Virus record (IMG/VR): IMGVR_UViG_3300039307_000027
Coordinates: 1 to 44,305 of that record
Direction: 5' to 3' (one strand)
Source of the DNA: a virus
Length of the DNA stretch: 44,305 nt
The position numbers and the translations under genes are program-made. The notes beneath the pieces were generated by a model. The model was not told the origin of the DNA and made no database searches. It was given only the letters and a program-made list of their open reading frames with translations. Shown one piece after another: positions 37,712 to 44,305 of this stretch. How positions within the stretch are numbered: the stretch's first letter is position 1; each line of letters opens with the position of its first letter.

Positions 37712-38071
37712 TTAGACTTTTCTGAATCCCCCAAGGTGCATCAAAACTCGCTCACCGATGAGTCCAAGCAATGCGATAACGATTCCGATGAGGAGCTGCT
37801 TATTCAATTCATTTGTCTCTTCAACCCTGGCTAGGCGTTCGGGAATCTTCGATTGCCTGAAATCTTCGATCTGTTTATCAAGCTCCTTTAGACGCTCGTC
37901 CTGTACTGAAATTTGGCTGGACAGGACACTGTGCTGGGCTTCGATCACCCGCAATTCCGATTTTATTTCCTCATGGGAAACTTGCCACGCGCGCACACTC
38001 ATAGTGCAGAGACAGAAAAGAGCAACGAGACAAATGCAAATCGCCAAAATACGTATTTTAGTGCTGGGCAC
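37712..38071 (-). CDS. Spanin-like protein (N-terminal signal, coiled coil, C-terminal membrane helix)
   Basis: This 119-aa protein starts at GTG 38071. Residues 6-28 are a hydrophobic signal or anchor (IRILAICICLVALFCLCTM) with cysteines but no perfect lipobox. Residues about 34-85 are a coiled coil (EEIKSELRVIEAQHSVL, QDERLKELDKQIEDF, RLARVEETNELNK). Residues 92-110 are a second membrane helix (LLIGIVIALLGLIGERVLM). The order matches unimolecular spanins, which bridge inner and outer membranes to finish lysis of diderm hosts. Position immediately before the endolysin supports this. A plain inner-membrane coiled-coil protein is the alternative. Confidence 0.6.
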   Translation of the reverse strand: MPSTKIRILAICICLVALFCLCTMSVRAWQVSHEEIKSELRVIEAQHSVLSSQISVQDERLKELDKQIEDFRQSKIPERLARVEETNELNKQLLIGIVIALLGLIGERVLMHLGGFRKV

Positions 38072-38072
38072 G

Positions 38073-38339
38073 TCAGGTTCCTTCGGAAAAGAATTTGCTG
38101 CGCAAAAGTCTCTGATGTTCGTGGCCAGCGACTTCTTTGGCGACGTTCATCTTCGCCTCGTCGATGTCTTTCAGGAACTGCTCCTCGCTGTATTCGTGGT
38201 TGGGCTGTGGCGCCATGACGTGCTCGCGTCGCGTCTCGCCGCACGTGGCTACGAATAGGATCGAGCCGTCCTTGCGCTCTGTCACATCAACGTCCGCGCT
38301 GTATGCGTCGCTGATCTTTACGTCCTTAAAAGTTTTCAT
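38073..38339 (-). CDS. Small hypothetical protein after the tip gene
   Basis: This 88-aa protein starts at ATG 38339, overlapping the tip gene stop by 4 nt. The N-terminal part is beta-like (FKDVKISDAYSADVDVTE, GSILFVATCGETRREHVM) and the C-terminal part helical (QFLKDIDEAKMNVAKEVAG). No family recognised. Coupling to the tip gene suggests late expression. Confidence 0.6.
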   Translation of the reverse strand: MKTFKDVKISDAYSADVDVTERKDGSILFVATCGETRREHVMAPQPNHEYSEEQFLKDIDEAKMNVAKEVAGHEHQRLLRSKFFSEGT

Positions 38340-41300
38340 TCGATGGCCTCGATCCATATTTCCGCGATGTCCACGGTGACGACCTGCCCTGGCGTACTGT
38401 TCGCTCCGCTGTCTTGAACATCGACCTCGACGATGACGTTCGAGAGGCTGATATTAGTCGGAACACTGACGCTGAACGTCGTAAGCGATTGAGTTGCACC
38501 CGGTCCCAAATTCAAGGGCTCAGAATAGAAGCCGCCCGATTTATTCTCGAATACTTGGAGGAGCACGATTTGCGAGCCTCCGGTAAGGTTGTTCGTCAAG
38601 CAGCGCATCCTGACTTTCACTGTCACGCTTGAATAATGGCGCAAAATACTAGGAGGCGCCGAACAGCGAAACGCGATCGCGTCGCCGCCTGAGCCGCTGG
38701 TCGTTATCGACAAGTTAGCGAAGCTGGTCATGTCGCCATCAAGGGCAAAGTTCGGATTCGTGATCGTGTGATTGCCGTTGGAGACAGTCGCTGCCGTAGA
38801 ACTTGGGGTAATGATGTTCAGCATGCCGCCTTGCGAGCCGTTGCCGCCGTCGTTGTTGCCAGTCGTGTCCGGCGCGCCGGCGCGCGGTGTCTGGATCGAG
38901 CCGACGAAGAATCGGGTCGTGCCGTAGGTATCTTCCTTCGTTGTCGTCGCGGTATAGCTGACGCTCCCGCCGAAGGCCGGAACGCCAGAATCGTCGAAGT
39001 AAACGTAATAGAGCGTGTTGTACGCGAGCGCGGTGATTGATCCCGAGTTGTAGCTGATGTTCACATGGCCCGCCAGCGCCATCGAGAACGCTGCGACGTT
39101 GATCGTCGCGTTGGAGCCCGCGTCGTGGCCCATCAGAGGATTCGATAGCGGACGGTACGCGGCATAGCCAGGCGCGACGATGCCCAGGTATCCCGTATCC
39201 ATCTCGATCGCCCCGGTCGTCCCCTGCAACGCGAACTCGTATGCCGTTACGTTGGCGAGGTTCTGCTCGTTCTGTCCGAGCAGATTGAAGCTCGTGAACT
39301 TGTACCAGATGTTCTTCCCGACGTAGGTGGGGTCGTATTGAAACTGGAACGATGCCTCGTCCAATCGGCAGAACAGATCGCCAGTGAGGTGCGCGCCTGC
39401 CAACGTGCCATATATTCCGCGATAGAGTGTGGTGAGGTTGTACTGCTGGTCGGCAACGAGTGTGGCCGTCTGGTAGCTGAGGAGCTCAAGAGTTGGTCCT
39501 GCGCTCACAATTGCACAAAGGGTGACGTTTGCCGCCGCTCCCCCACTAGTCGTGCTGGACAATGGCGTGTCGTCCGTCATGGCCACGGCTAGCGTGTGCG
39601 TTGTATCAGGATTTGCCCCGCCATAGGCGGCGAGGCCAGCCACCAAGGTGCCCATACGTGCGGGAAAGTTCACCGTGTCTTGTAGCTGGTAATTCGTGCC
39701 ATCGAAACTCACCCAGACGTGGCAACCGCCCCAGTTCTCGTTCGAGCCGTTCACGAACCCGTACAGCATATTTCCCTGCTGCAGGCCGAGGCGCCCGGGC
39801 GCCTCAAAGATCACTGCCTGCGTGTTTCCGGGATCCTCCTGGCCAGGCAGCGGCGCCGGCGGATTGTTCGTGTCCTTCGGATTGTAGGCTGGCGCCGCCG
39901 CGCCCCAGATGAAGTCTTCCGCCACGATGGACAAACCCTTTTCCGGGTCATCTTCAATCTTTTGGATGCGCACTGGCGCACCGTTCAAGCCCAGCACGGA
40001 ATCTGTGATCGTGACGACATCCATCGGCTCGAGGAACGCAAACGAGGAAGGCAGGCGGAACTCGTAAGTGTTGCGGATGTAGACGTTGCGCTGCAGGCGC
40101 ATGGAAGCCGCGTACTGTGCGGCCAGCAGCGTCGTGATGAAGTCCCAGGACTGCGAGTCTTCGCTCCGCAATCCGTAGCGCTGAATCGAAGCGTCATCCT
40201 GTTCATAGACCACTTCGGGGTTGTAGTCGTTCACTCGCGCCGAATAGGACACCGACACGCGGTTGTAGGCGTCCATGTAAGGCGTCCGCGTGACCTTCAC
40301 GGGGTCCTCGGCCTTATCGTCTACCAGGAAATTACTATCAGTCAGGCTGGCCACAGGCGTAGTCGAGGGCTGATACAGCACGCCGTGTCCAACTGCCGAG
40401 GTGTCGCAGTAGGGAACGAACTTCAGAAGCCCTTCGGACCAGTAGGCCCCCACCATGCCAGCTTCGAGCCATTCGCCGATTACGCTGGCCGTGGATTGCT
40501 GATTCTCCAGAACTGGCGAGATGAAGAACGAGTTCGCGGTCCAGCATTTCCGCGCCAACGTCAAGTCGCCGATGCTGGCGAGCGGAAAGCCGATACCGTA
40601 GCCAGGATCTGAAAGAATCGCCGTGATGCAGTCGGCCGGATTCGCATCAAGGATGCCGCCGCCGACTTGGTAGGCCCCAGCGACCTCGTAATTGTAGTTG
40701 GGAAGTTCCGGCGAGTAGCCGAGGTAGAGCTGTGATGACGCAATCATCGCCAACTGGGTGTACCCCAGTGCCTGCGATGGATGCTTCGAGGTCAGGTAGG
40801 ACCAGGGCGACTGACCTTGCCCGCCGCCGATGAGCGTCAGATTGATCGAACTGGGCGCGTTGTTGTCGGTGTTTGGATCAGCATACTGGTAATTGATGAC
40901 AATTCCCTGCCCCGTATCGGCTGCCGCAAAGGTGTAGGTGCCTCCAGACTGCGAATACTGGCCAACCGTCGGCCCGCTGGAAACTTTCGTGAAAGCGTTC
41001 CCACCAGGATAATACTTGACGCCAAGGTCCGTGTTGAATGTAGCTGAGTTTTGAACGGTGACCGTATACGGACCAGAGAACGGAACAATGGAAAGTTCTT
41101 CCGTTGCGAGAATGTAGCGGTAGAAGCCATACGAAATCTGGACGTTCTTGCCTGCGTCAGCGGACGCAAACGTGTAAACGCCCGTGGCGGGATTGACTTT
41201 GTACTGCCCTGCGCTGGGCGTGCCCGTGGTAGGCGTCATGCCGACTGGCGTGTTGCCAGCCAGCGTGATCGCTCCGGGCGAGCCATAATCGTTGATCCCT

Positions 41301-41701
41301 GAATAGCTGTAGGCTGTGACTGCCGCGACTCCCTGGTCAGACGCAAATGCAGCGGCGTAGGTGGGCGTATACGTGTAAGGCGAGCCCACGGTGTAGGATT
41401 CCGTGACGCCTTGGACGACGAAGCGCCCGGTATTGTCCCACACACTTAGGAGGGCACTCAGAGGCCCATGACAGAGCGCCGCCATGATGGAAGCCGTGTA
41501 GACGTACTGGCTGCCGCCTTTGCCAAGCCCCTTGCCGCCCTGCTGCTTTGCTTTGTTCGCTGTGAAGTCGTTGTACCAGATCAGCTTTGCGGTGAGCCTG
41601 TTCTGTCCGATCAGGATAGGAATAGGAATCCCGAGGATGGCAGCATTGGTGCGGATCGCGTGGTACTTCTGAATGACTTGCTGTTTTTGGCCGAAACCCA
41701 T
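38336..41701 (-). CDS. Tail tip/host-specificity protein (J-like, GTA gp15-like)
   Basis: This 1121-aa protein ends the tail operon in the gene-transfer-agent-like order DUF2460-DUF2163-NlpC/P60-tip. The N-terminus (QKYHAIRTNAAILGIPIPIL) and YVYTASIMAALCHGPLSALL resemble tip attachment proteins. Residues about 208-273 form a beta-module (YTVTVQNSATFNTDLGV, VGQYSQSGGTYTFAAAD) shared with the tail-tube protein, and a more diverged copy lies at about 100-196. The core has VIGEWLEAGMVGAYWSEGLL, MDVVTITDSVLGLNG and a Gly-containing Fn3-like part. The C-terminal roughly 250 residues are beta-rich, probably the receptor-binding end. ATG 41701 is one base after the upstream TAA. Confidence 0.85.
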   Translation of the reverse strand: MGFGQKQQVIQKYHAIRTNAAILGIPIPILIGQNRLTAKLIWYNDFTANKAKQQGGKGLGKGGSQYVYTASIMAALCHGPLSALLSVWDNTGRFVVQGVTESYTVGSPYTYTPTYAAAFASDQGVAAVTAYSYSGINDYGSPGAITLAGNTPVGMTPTTGTPSAGQYKVNPATGVYTFASADAGKNVQISYGFYRYILATEELSIVPFSGPYTVTVQNSATFNTDLGVKYYPGGNAFTKVSSGPTVGQYSQSGGTYTFAAADTGQGIVINYQYADPNTDNNAPSSINLTLIGGGQGQSPWSYLTSKHPSQALGYTQLAMIASSQLYLGYSPELPNYNYEVAGAYQVGGGILDANPADCITAILSDPGYGIGFPLASIGDLTLARKCWTANSFFISPVLENQQSTASVIGEWLEAGMVGAYWSEGLLKFVPYCDTSAVGHGVLYQPSTTPVASLTDSNFLVDDKAEDPVKVTRTPYMDAYNRVSVSYSARVNDYNPEVVYEQDDASIQRYGLRSEDSQSWDFITTLLAAQYAASMRLQRNVYIRNTYEFRLPSSFAFLEPMDVVTITDSVLGLNGAPVRIQKIEDDPEKGLSIVAEDFIWGAAAPAYNPKDTNNPPAPLPGQEDPGNTQAVIFEAPGRLGLQQGNMLYGFVNGSNENWGGCHVWVSFDGTNYQLQDTVNFPARMGTLVAGLAAYGGANPDTTHTLAVAMTDDTPLSSTTSGGAAANVTLCAIVSAGPTLELLSYQTATLVADQQYNLTTLYRGIYGTLAGAHLTGDLFCRLDEASFQFQYDPTYVGKNIWYKFTSFNLLGQNEQNLANVTAYEFALQGTTGAIEMDTGYLGIVAPGYAAYRPLSNPLMGHDAGSNATINVAAFSMALAGHVNISYNSGSITALAYNTLYYVYFDDSGVPAFGGSVSYTATTTKEDTYGTTRFFVGSIQTPRAGAPDTTGNNDGGNGSQGGMLNIITPSSTAATVSNGNHTITNPNFALDGDMTSFANLSITTSGSGGDAIAFRCSAPPSILRHYSSVTVKVRMRCLTNNLTGGSQIVLLQVFENKSGGFYSEPLNLGPGATQSLTTFSVSVPTNISLSNVIVEVDVQDSGANSTPGQVVTVDIAEIWIEAIE

Positions 41702-41702
41702 T

Positions 41703-42137
41703 TTAGAAAAGGCTGAAGTACCGCCGCTGCCTGCGCCGCAAAAATCCCTCTTTGGTGCCGTGTGAACCGATCACGCCGCGGTCGCGCACCGGATGAATCA
41801 CAAAGTTGGGCCATTCGGCAACGATGGCGCCGTGGCTGAACGTGCGGCCCACGCGATAGAGCACGAAGTCGCCCGGCTTCACTTCTGCTTCCATGATTTC
41901 CCGCATGTACCGCAAAATCAACTGGAGGTAAAGCTCCTCATCGCTGTGCAGCATCATCTGCGGCGCATATTCCGGCGGTTTTGGGATCAGCTTCAGGCCG
42001 GATTCGTTCAGCACGCAGACTGGCAGATAGGCACAGTCCACGCCGACGCCCTTGATGCCGGCGCAGTCGTGGAACGGAGTGTTCAGCCAACTCTTTGCGA
42101 CTTCGACAATACGCGCGCGGGATTCGTCTTCTGTCAC
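41703..42137 (-). CDS. NlpC/P60-type tail hydrolase
   Basis: This 144-aa protein has the NlpC/P60 catalytic residues Cys35 (GVGVDCAYLPV), His102 (TFSHGAIVAEW) and a third polar residue, probably His115 (FVIHPV). It starts at GTG 42137, overlapping the upstream stop by 4 nt (GTGA). The N-terminus is helical (ESRARIVEVAKSWLNTPFHD). Homologues in GTA-like tails (gp14 position) cut cell-wall peptides so the tail can cross the periplasm. Confidence 0.85.
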   Translation of the reverse strand: MTEDESRARIVEVAKSWLNTPFHDCAGIKGVGVDCAYLPVCVLNESGLKLIPKPPEYAPQMMLHSDEELYLQLILRYMREIMEAEVKPGDFVLYRVGRTFSHGAIVAEWPNFVIHPVRDRGVIGSHGTKEGFLRRRQRRYFSLF

Positions 42138-43012
42138 ACTGCTACCTCTGGATTGGGTACATAAGGCTCTGACCCATTGTTGAGTAAATTTCCGAGTTGG
42201 CTGCAGCGCGCCTGCGTCTTGTTGCAGCCCTGATACATCGTGAAGCCATCGCCAACGGCCAGCGGCAGCGGCGTGAATCCAGCCAGCACAATCTGCGTGG
42301 TCGAAGGCTGTGACTTGATGCTCATAGTGATTCCCGCATTGGCACCAGACGTGAACGTGATGAAGCCCAAGGCGTATACCGAAGCGGTTACAGCCGAGTT
42401 CAGGTTGATGGTCTGCGTTGTTGAACCTGCGGCCACGGTGCGCGAAACAGAAAACCCGGATTTGACCAGCGTGCAGTTCGCATCGTAGAGCGTGTGACGG
42501 CAGGAAGCCTGAATGAGTTTCGGCGGCGTTTTCAGATTCAACAGATAGAGGAGGTCCGCGACAGTGAACTCCACAATCGAGCGCCCGGTCTGCTTGAAAT
42601 CGAGGATCTGTCCGACGAATTTGATTTCCACGCCGCGAGTCGTATTCGGCGATTCGCCTGGTGCCCAGTAGGCTGTGTAGACCGTGACGGCTGTTCCATC
42701 GAACAGCCCGGCGGTCAGGCACTGCATCATCGGAATGTTCGTCCCAGGGAAAAGAATCGAAGCCGGGAGCATCGCGGTCAGCGGCATGTCGTTCGCAGCA
42801 AGGCTAAACGAGGCTTCCATCTTCAGCACGCCGCGCTGCCAGGCACCGTAGAGCGATGAATAGAAAATGTTGCCGCCGTAGGTGAGATTGACCTGGCTGT
42901 TCGTGGTGCGGAGGACTTGGCCGTTGACGAGAGTGATCTGGAAAAGGTCGGCCCTGCCGAACACGTTGTTCGATTGCAGAAACGCGAGAAGCCCTGCAGG
43001 AAGATTTTTCAC
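42134..43012 (-). CDS. Tail protein, DUF2163 / BR0599 family
   Basis: This 292-aa protein matches the baseplate-hub-like family at the gp13 position of gene transfer agents. The N-terminal part reads LPAGLLAFLQSNNVFGRADL and WQRGVLKMEASFSLAANDM. The conserved cysteine stretch CRHTLYDANCTL (near 171-182) and the C-terminal YQGCNKTQARCSQLGN define the family and probably bind a metal or Fe-S centre. It starts at ATG 43012, 4-nt coupled to the DUF2460 gene. Confidence 0.87.
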   Translation of the reverse strand: MKNLPAGLLAFLQSNNVFGRADLFQITLVNGQVLRTTNSQVNLTYGGNIFYSSLYGAWQRGVLKMEASFSLAANDMPLTAMLPASILFPGTNIPMMQCLTAGLFDGTAVTVYTAYWAPGESPNTTRGVEIKFVGQILDFKQTGRSIVEFTVADLLYLLNLKTPPKLIQASCRHTLYDANCTLVKSGFSVSRTVAAGSTTQTINLNSAVTASVYALGFITFTSGANAGITMSIKSQPSTTQIVLAGFTPLPLAVGDGFTMYQGCNKTQARCSQLGNLLNNGSEPYVPNPEVAV

Positions 43013-44151
43013 AGGATGACGGAACGAAACTTGAGACTCGACATTTCCCAGTGCTGATAAAGGAACTCTTGCAAATCAGCCCATTCGTCTTCCTCGAAGC
43101 GGCAGCGGAAATAGAAGCCGCCGGTCCAAGTGAGCTTGCTAGAAGCTGCAGGTGCGGTGGCAAAAGTAACGATGCCATTTGGAATGTTCTGAGCAGTTGT
43201 CGTTGGCAAATATCCCGTGGCAGCGGGTGACCGTTCGAGTTGCGCGCCCCAAGCGTAGACCGTCTGCGCGACTTGGTTGTAAGTGGAGATTATAACTGCG
43301 AAGTTTCCGTTCTGCAGCAAGTCAAACGTTCCCGTTACATAATATCTCGTCCACGTGGTCGTCACGGTCACGAGTGTAACAGCTCCCGAAACCCATCCAC
43401 CGACGTTCAGTGACACTTGCTGCGTACCGGATGCACACTTCAACCAGATCGAAAAAGTAAACTGAGCGCCCTGAGCGTTTATACCAGAAGGAAACAATTG
43501 ATAGATGATCGACTCTCCTGGTCCCGACACGGTGCTCGGAAAAGCGATCGTGTCCGCCGTCGCCGTACCGTCAGGAGCCGTCGTCGAGTTGGCCGTCACC
43601 GTCGGGTTCGATGCACCGCTATTGGTAAGCGCCCAGGGCGAGAGGTTGAACGCTGCCGACTGCAGCAGCAGATTCTCCTGGCCTATCCAATAAAGCGCGG
43701 CCGACCCGGTGCCGGCGAATGGTGTCTGCAGCGTCCCACCAACATAAATGGACGGCGCGCCCTTCAGGTTCTGGACGATGTCGTTGAGGCTGCCCACCTG
43801 ACGCTGCAACTGGAATTGTGTGGTGGCACCGTCGCCGTAGCCGAATACGCCCATCGCCTGGGTCACCGTATCGTCATACGGATCATCGTAGAGCCAATCG
43901 AGATTCGCGCCGCCTACCTGTCCCATGAATCCGGCGAGCGTCTGCAGCGCGGATGCCGTCGCATAGTCGCCCTTCAGCAACTCGAAAGCCAATTCAAACT
44001 TCCAAATCGAGTAGGGCGTGAGCGAGATGCGATTCTCACCGCGATTGTTGGCCGGAATCTGAACGATGGTGCGGAATGATGGCGTCTTTTTGACAGGCCA
44101 CGCCGGGCCGCCGTTTGTCGCCGTGAAGCTGGGGAAAATGAGATTACTCAT
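43009..44151 (-). CDS. Tail protein, DUF2460 family, with inserted carbohydrate-binding-like domain
   Basis: This 380-aa protein is the first tip gene after the tape measure. Residues 1-150 (FRTIVQIPANNRGENRISL, YSIWKFELAFELLKGDY, FGYGDGATTQFQLQRQVG) and 321-380 (FYFRCRFEEDEWADLQEFL) are the DUF2460 fold. Residues about 158-320 are an insertion with the signature of jelly-roll lectin-like domains (NLLLQSAAFNLSPWALTN, TAPDGTATADTIAFPS, TVYAWGAQLERSPAATGYL). The insertion may bind a cell-surface sugar. DUF2460 proteins are usually about 200 aa, so the added size is all insertion. No clear ribosome site precedes ATG 44151. Confidence 0.85.
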   Translation of the reverse strand: MSNLIFPSFTATNGGPAWPVKKTPSFRTIVQIPANNRGENRISLTPYSIWKFELAFELLKGDYATASALQTLAGFMGQVGGANLDWLYDDPYDDTVTQAMGVFGYGDGATTQFQLQRQVGSLNDIVQNLKGAPSIYVGGTLQTPFAGTGSAALYWIGQENLLLQSAAFNLSPWALTNSGASNPTVTANSTTAPDGTATADTIAFPSTVSGPGESIIYQLFPSGINAQGAQFTFSIWLKCASGTQQVSLNVGGWVSGAVTLVTVTTTWTRYYVTGTFDLLQNGNFAVIISTYNQVAQTVYAWGAQLERSPAATGYLPTTTAQNIPNGIVTFATAPAASSKLTWTGGFYFRCRFEEDEWADLQEFLYQHWEMSSLKFRSVIL

Positions 44152-44190
44152 GTTAGACGTTTAGTGGTACTATCTGCTGCCAGGAGGTCA

Positions 44191-44238
44191 ATGTGGCAAT
44201 ACTCTTCCCGTCTCAGCCAGGACTGCGCGGTAAAATGA
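44191..44238 (+). CDS. Possible 15-codon leader peptide before the plus-strand membrane gene
   Basis: AGGAGG is followed three bases later by ATG 44191 and the reading MWQYSSRLSQDCAVK, ending in TGA. On the circle the TGA overlaps ATG 22 (ATGA). It could be a translated leader that opens the RBS hairpin of the 76-267 gene. It is too short to be sure, and the ribosome site spacing is tight. Confidence 0.3.
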   Translation: MWQYSSRLSQDCAVK

Positions 44239-44305
44239 TGTTGCACATGCTAGATGCCCGGCGTACTATCCGACCGGAGGTCGGCGCTATGTATCCTCTG
44301 GAAGC
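44214..44305. repeat. Terminal direct repeat, right copy
   Basis: Identical to 1-92. It includes the promoter-like element, the RBS hairpin and the first codons (44289-44305) of the gene annotated at 76-267, so that partial copy should not be counted as a second gene. Confidence 0.95.

Overview
This window is a complete or near-complete genome of a tailed phage with a long non-contractile tail (siphovirus type). The last 92 bases (44214-44305) repeat the first 92 exactly, so the sequence most likely closes into a circle of 44,213 bp. The tail operon reads straight through that junction on the minus strand, so the linear ends are probably not the packaged ends. Nearly every gene is on the minus strand. 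Only two plus-strand genes look real (76-267 and 34871-35074). Stop/start overlaps of the ATGA or GTGA type and GTG starts are very common, so several genuine genes are shorter than they first appear, and some small ones are easily missed. I recognise no integrase, CI/Cro-type repressor, DNA polymerase, helicase, tRNA or CRISPR array. The host is inferred, weakly, to be a diderm soil-type bacterium, perhaps an Acidobacteriota member. The reasons are the style of the exported beta-rich proteins, a candidate outer-membrane barrel and a spanin-like protein.

Reading in transcription order (decreasing coordinates): 35.7-35.1 kb holds small genes and a ribbon-helix-helix regulator with a consensus-like promoter that appears leaderless. 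34.9-22.6 kb is the early/accessory operon: a metal-binding RDF-like protein, a RecB-type nuclease, a coiled-coil protein, an Imm5-like Ala/Tyr-repeat protein, a cytosine methyltransferase broken by an amber codon, a winged-helix replication protein with candidate origin iterons inside its gene, an HNH protein, a small PD-(D/E)XK-like nuclease and about ten small zinc-ribbon proteins, one of them NrdR-like. 22.7-20.9 kb encodes the terminase subunits.

Between terminase and portal (20.9-11.3 kb) lies an unusual cassette of four large or medium genes with N-terminal Sec signal peptides or anchors: a 1984-aa fibre-like protein, a 441-aa beta-sandwich protein, a beta-helix protein and an Fn3 protein. 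The first three are coupled to terminase and to each other by 4-nt overlaps. 11.1-2.5 kb is the head and neck module: portal fused to a gpF-like domain, ChaB-protease-scaffold fusion, capsid protein with an inserted Fn3-like domain, connectors and tail tube. Intrinsic terminators precede the capsid gene and follow the tail-tube gene.

2.5-0.3 kb and 44.2-38.3 kb form the tail module: -1 frameshifted assembly chaperone, tape measure, then a gene-transfer-agent-like tip (DUF2460, DUF2163, NlpC/P60, tip/J-like protein). 38.3-35.4 kb is the lysis region: a spanin-like protein, an M15 endolysin, a holin-like segment fused to a signal peptide and putative outer-membrane barrel, and another membrane protein.

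The points most worth pursuing are the exported-protein cassette inside the packaging/head operon, the origin-like repeats inside the replication gene, the membrane-plus-barrel protein of the lysis region, the A10 tract at the portal fusion joint, the repeated beta-module shared by tail tube and tip, and the structured leader before the NrdR-like gene.
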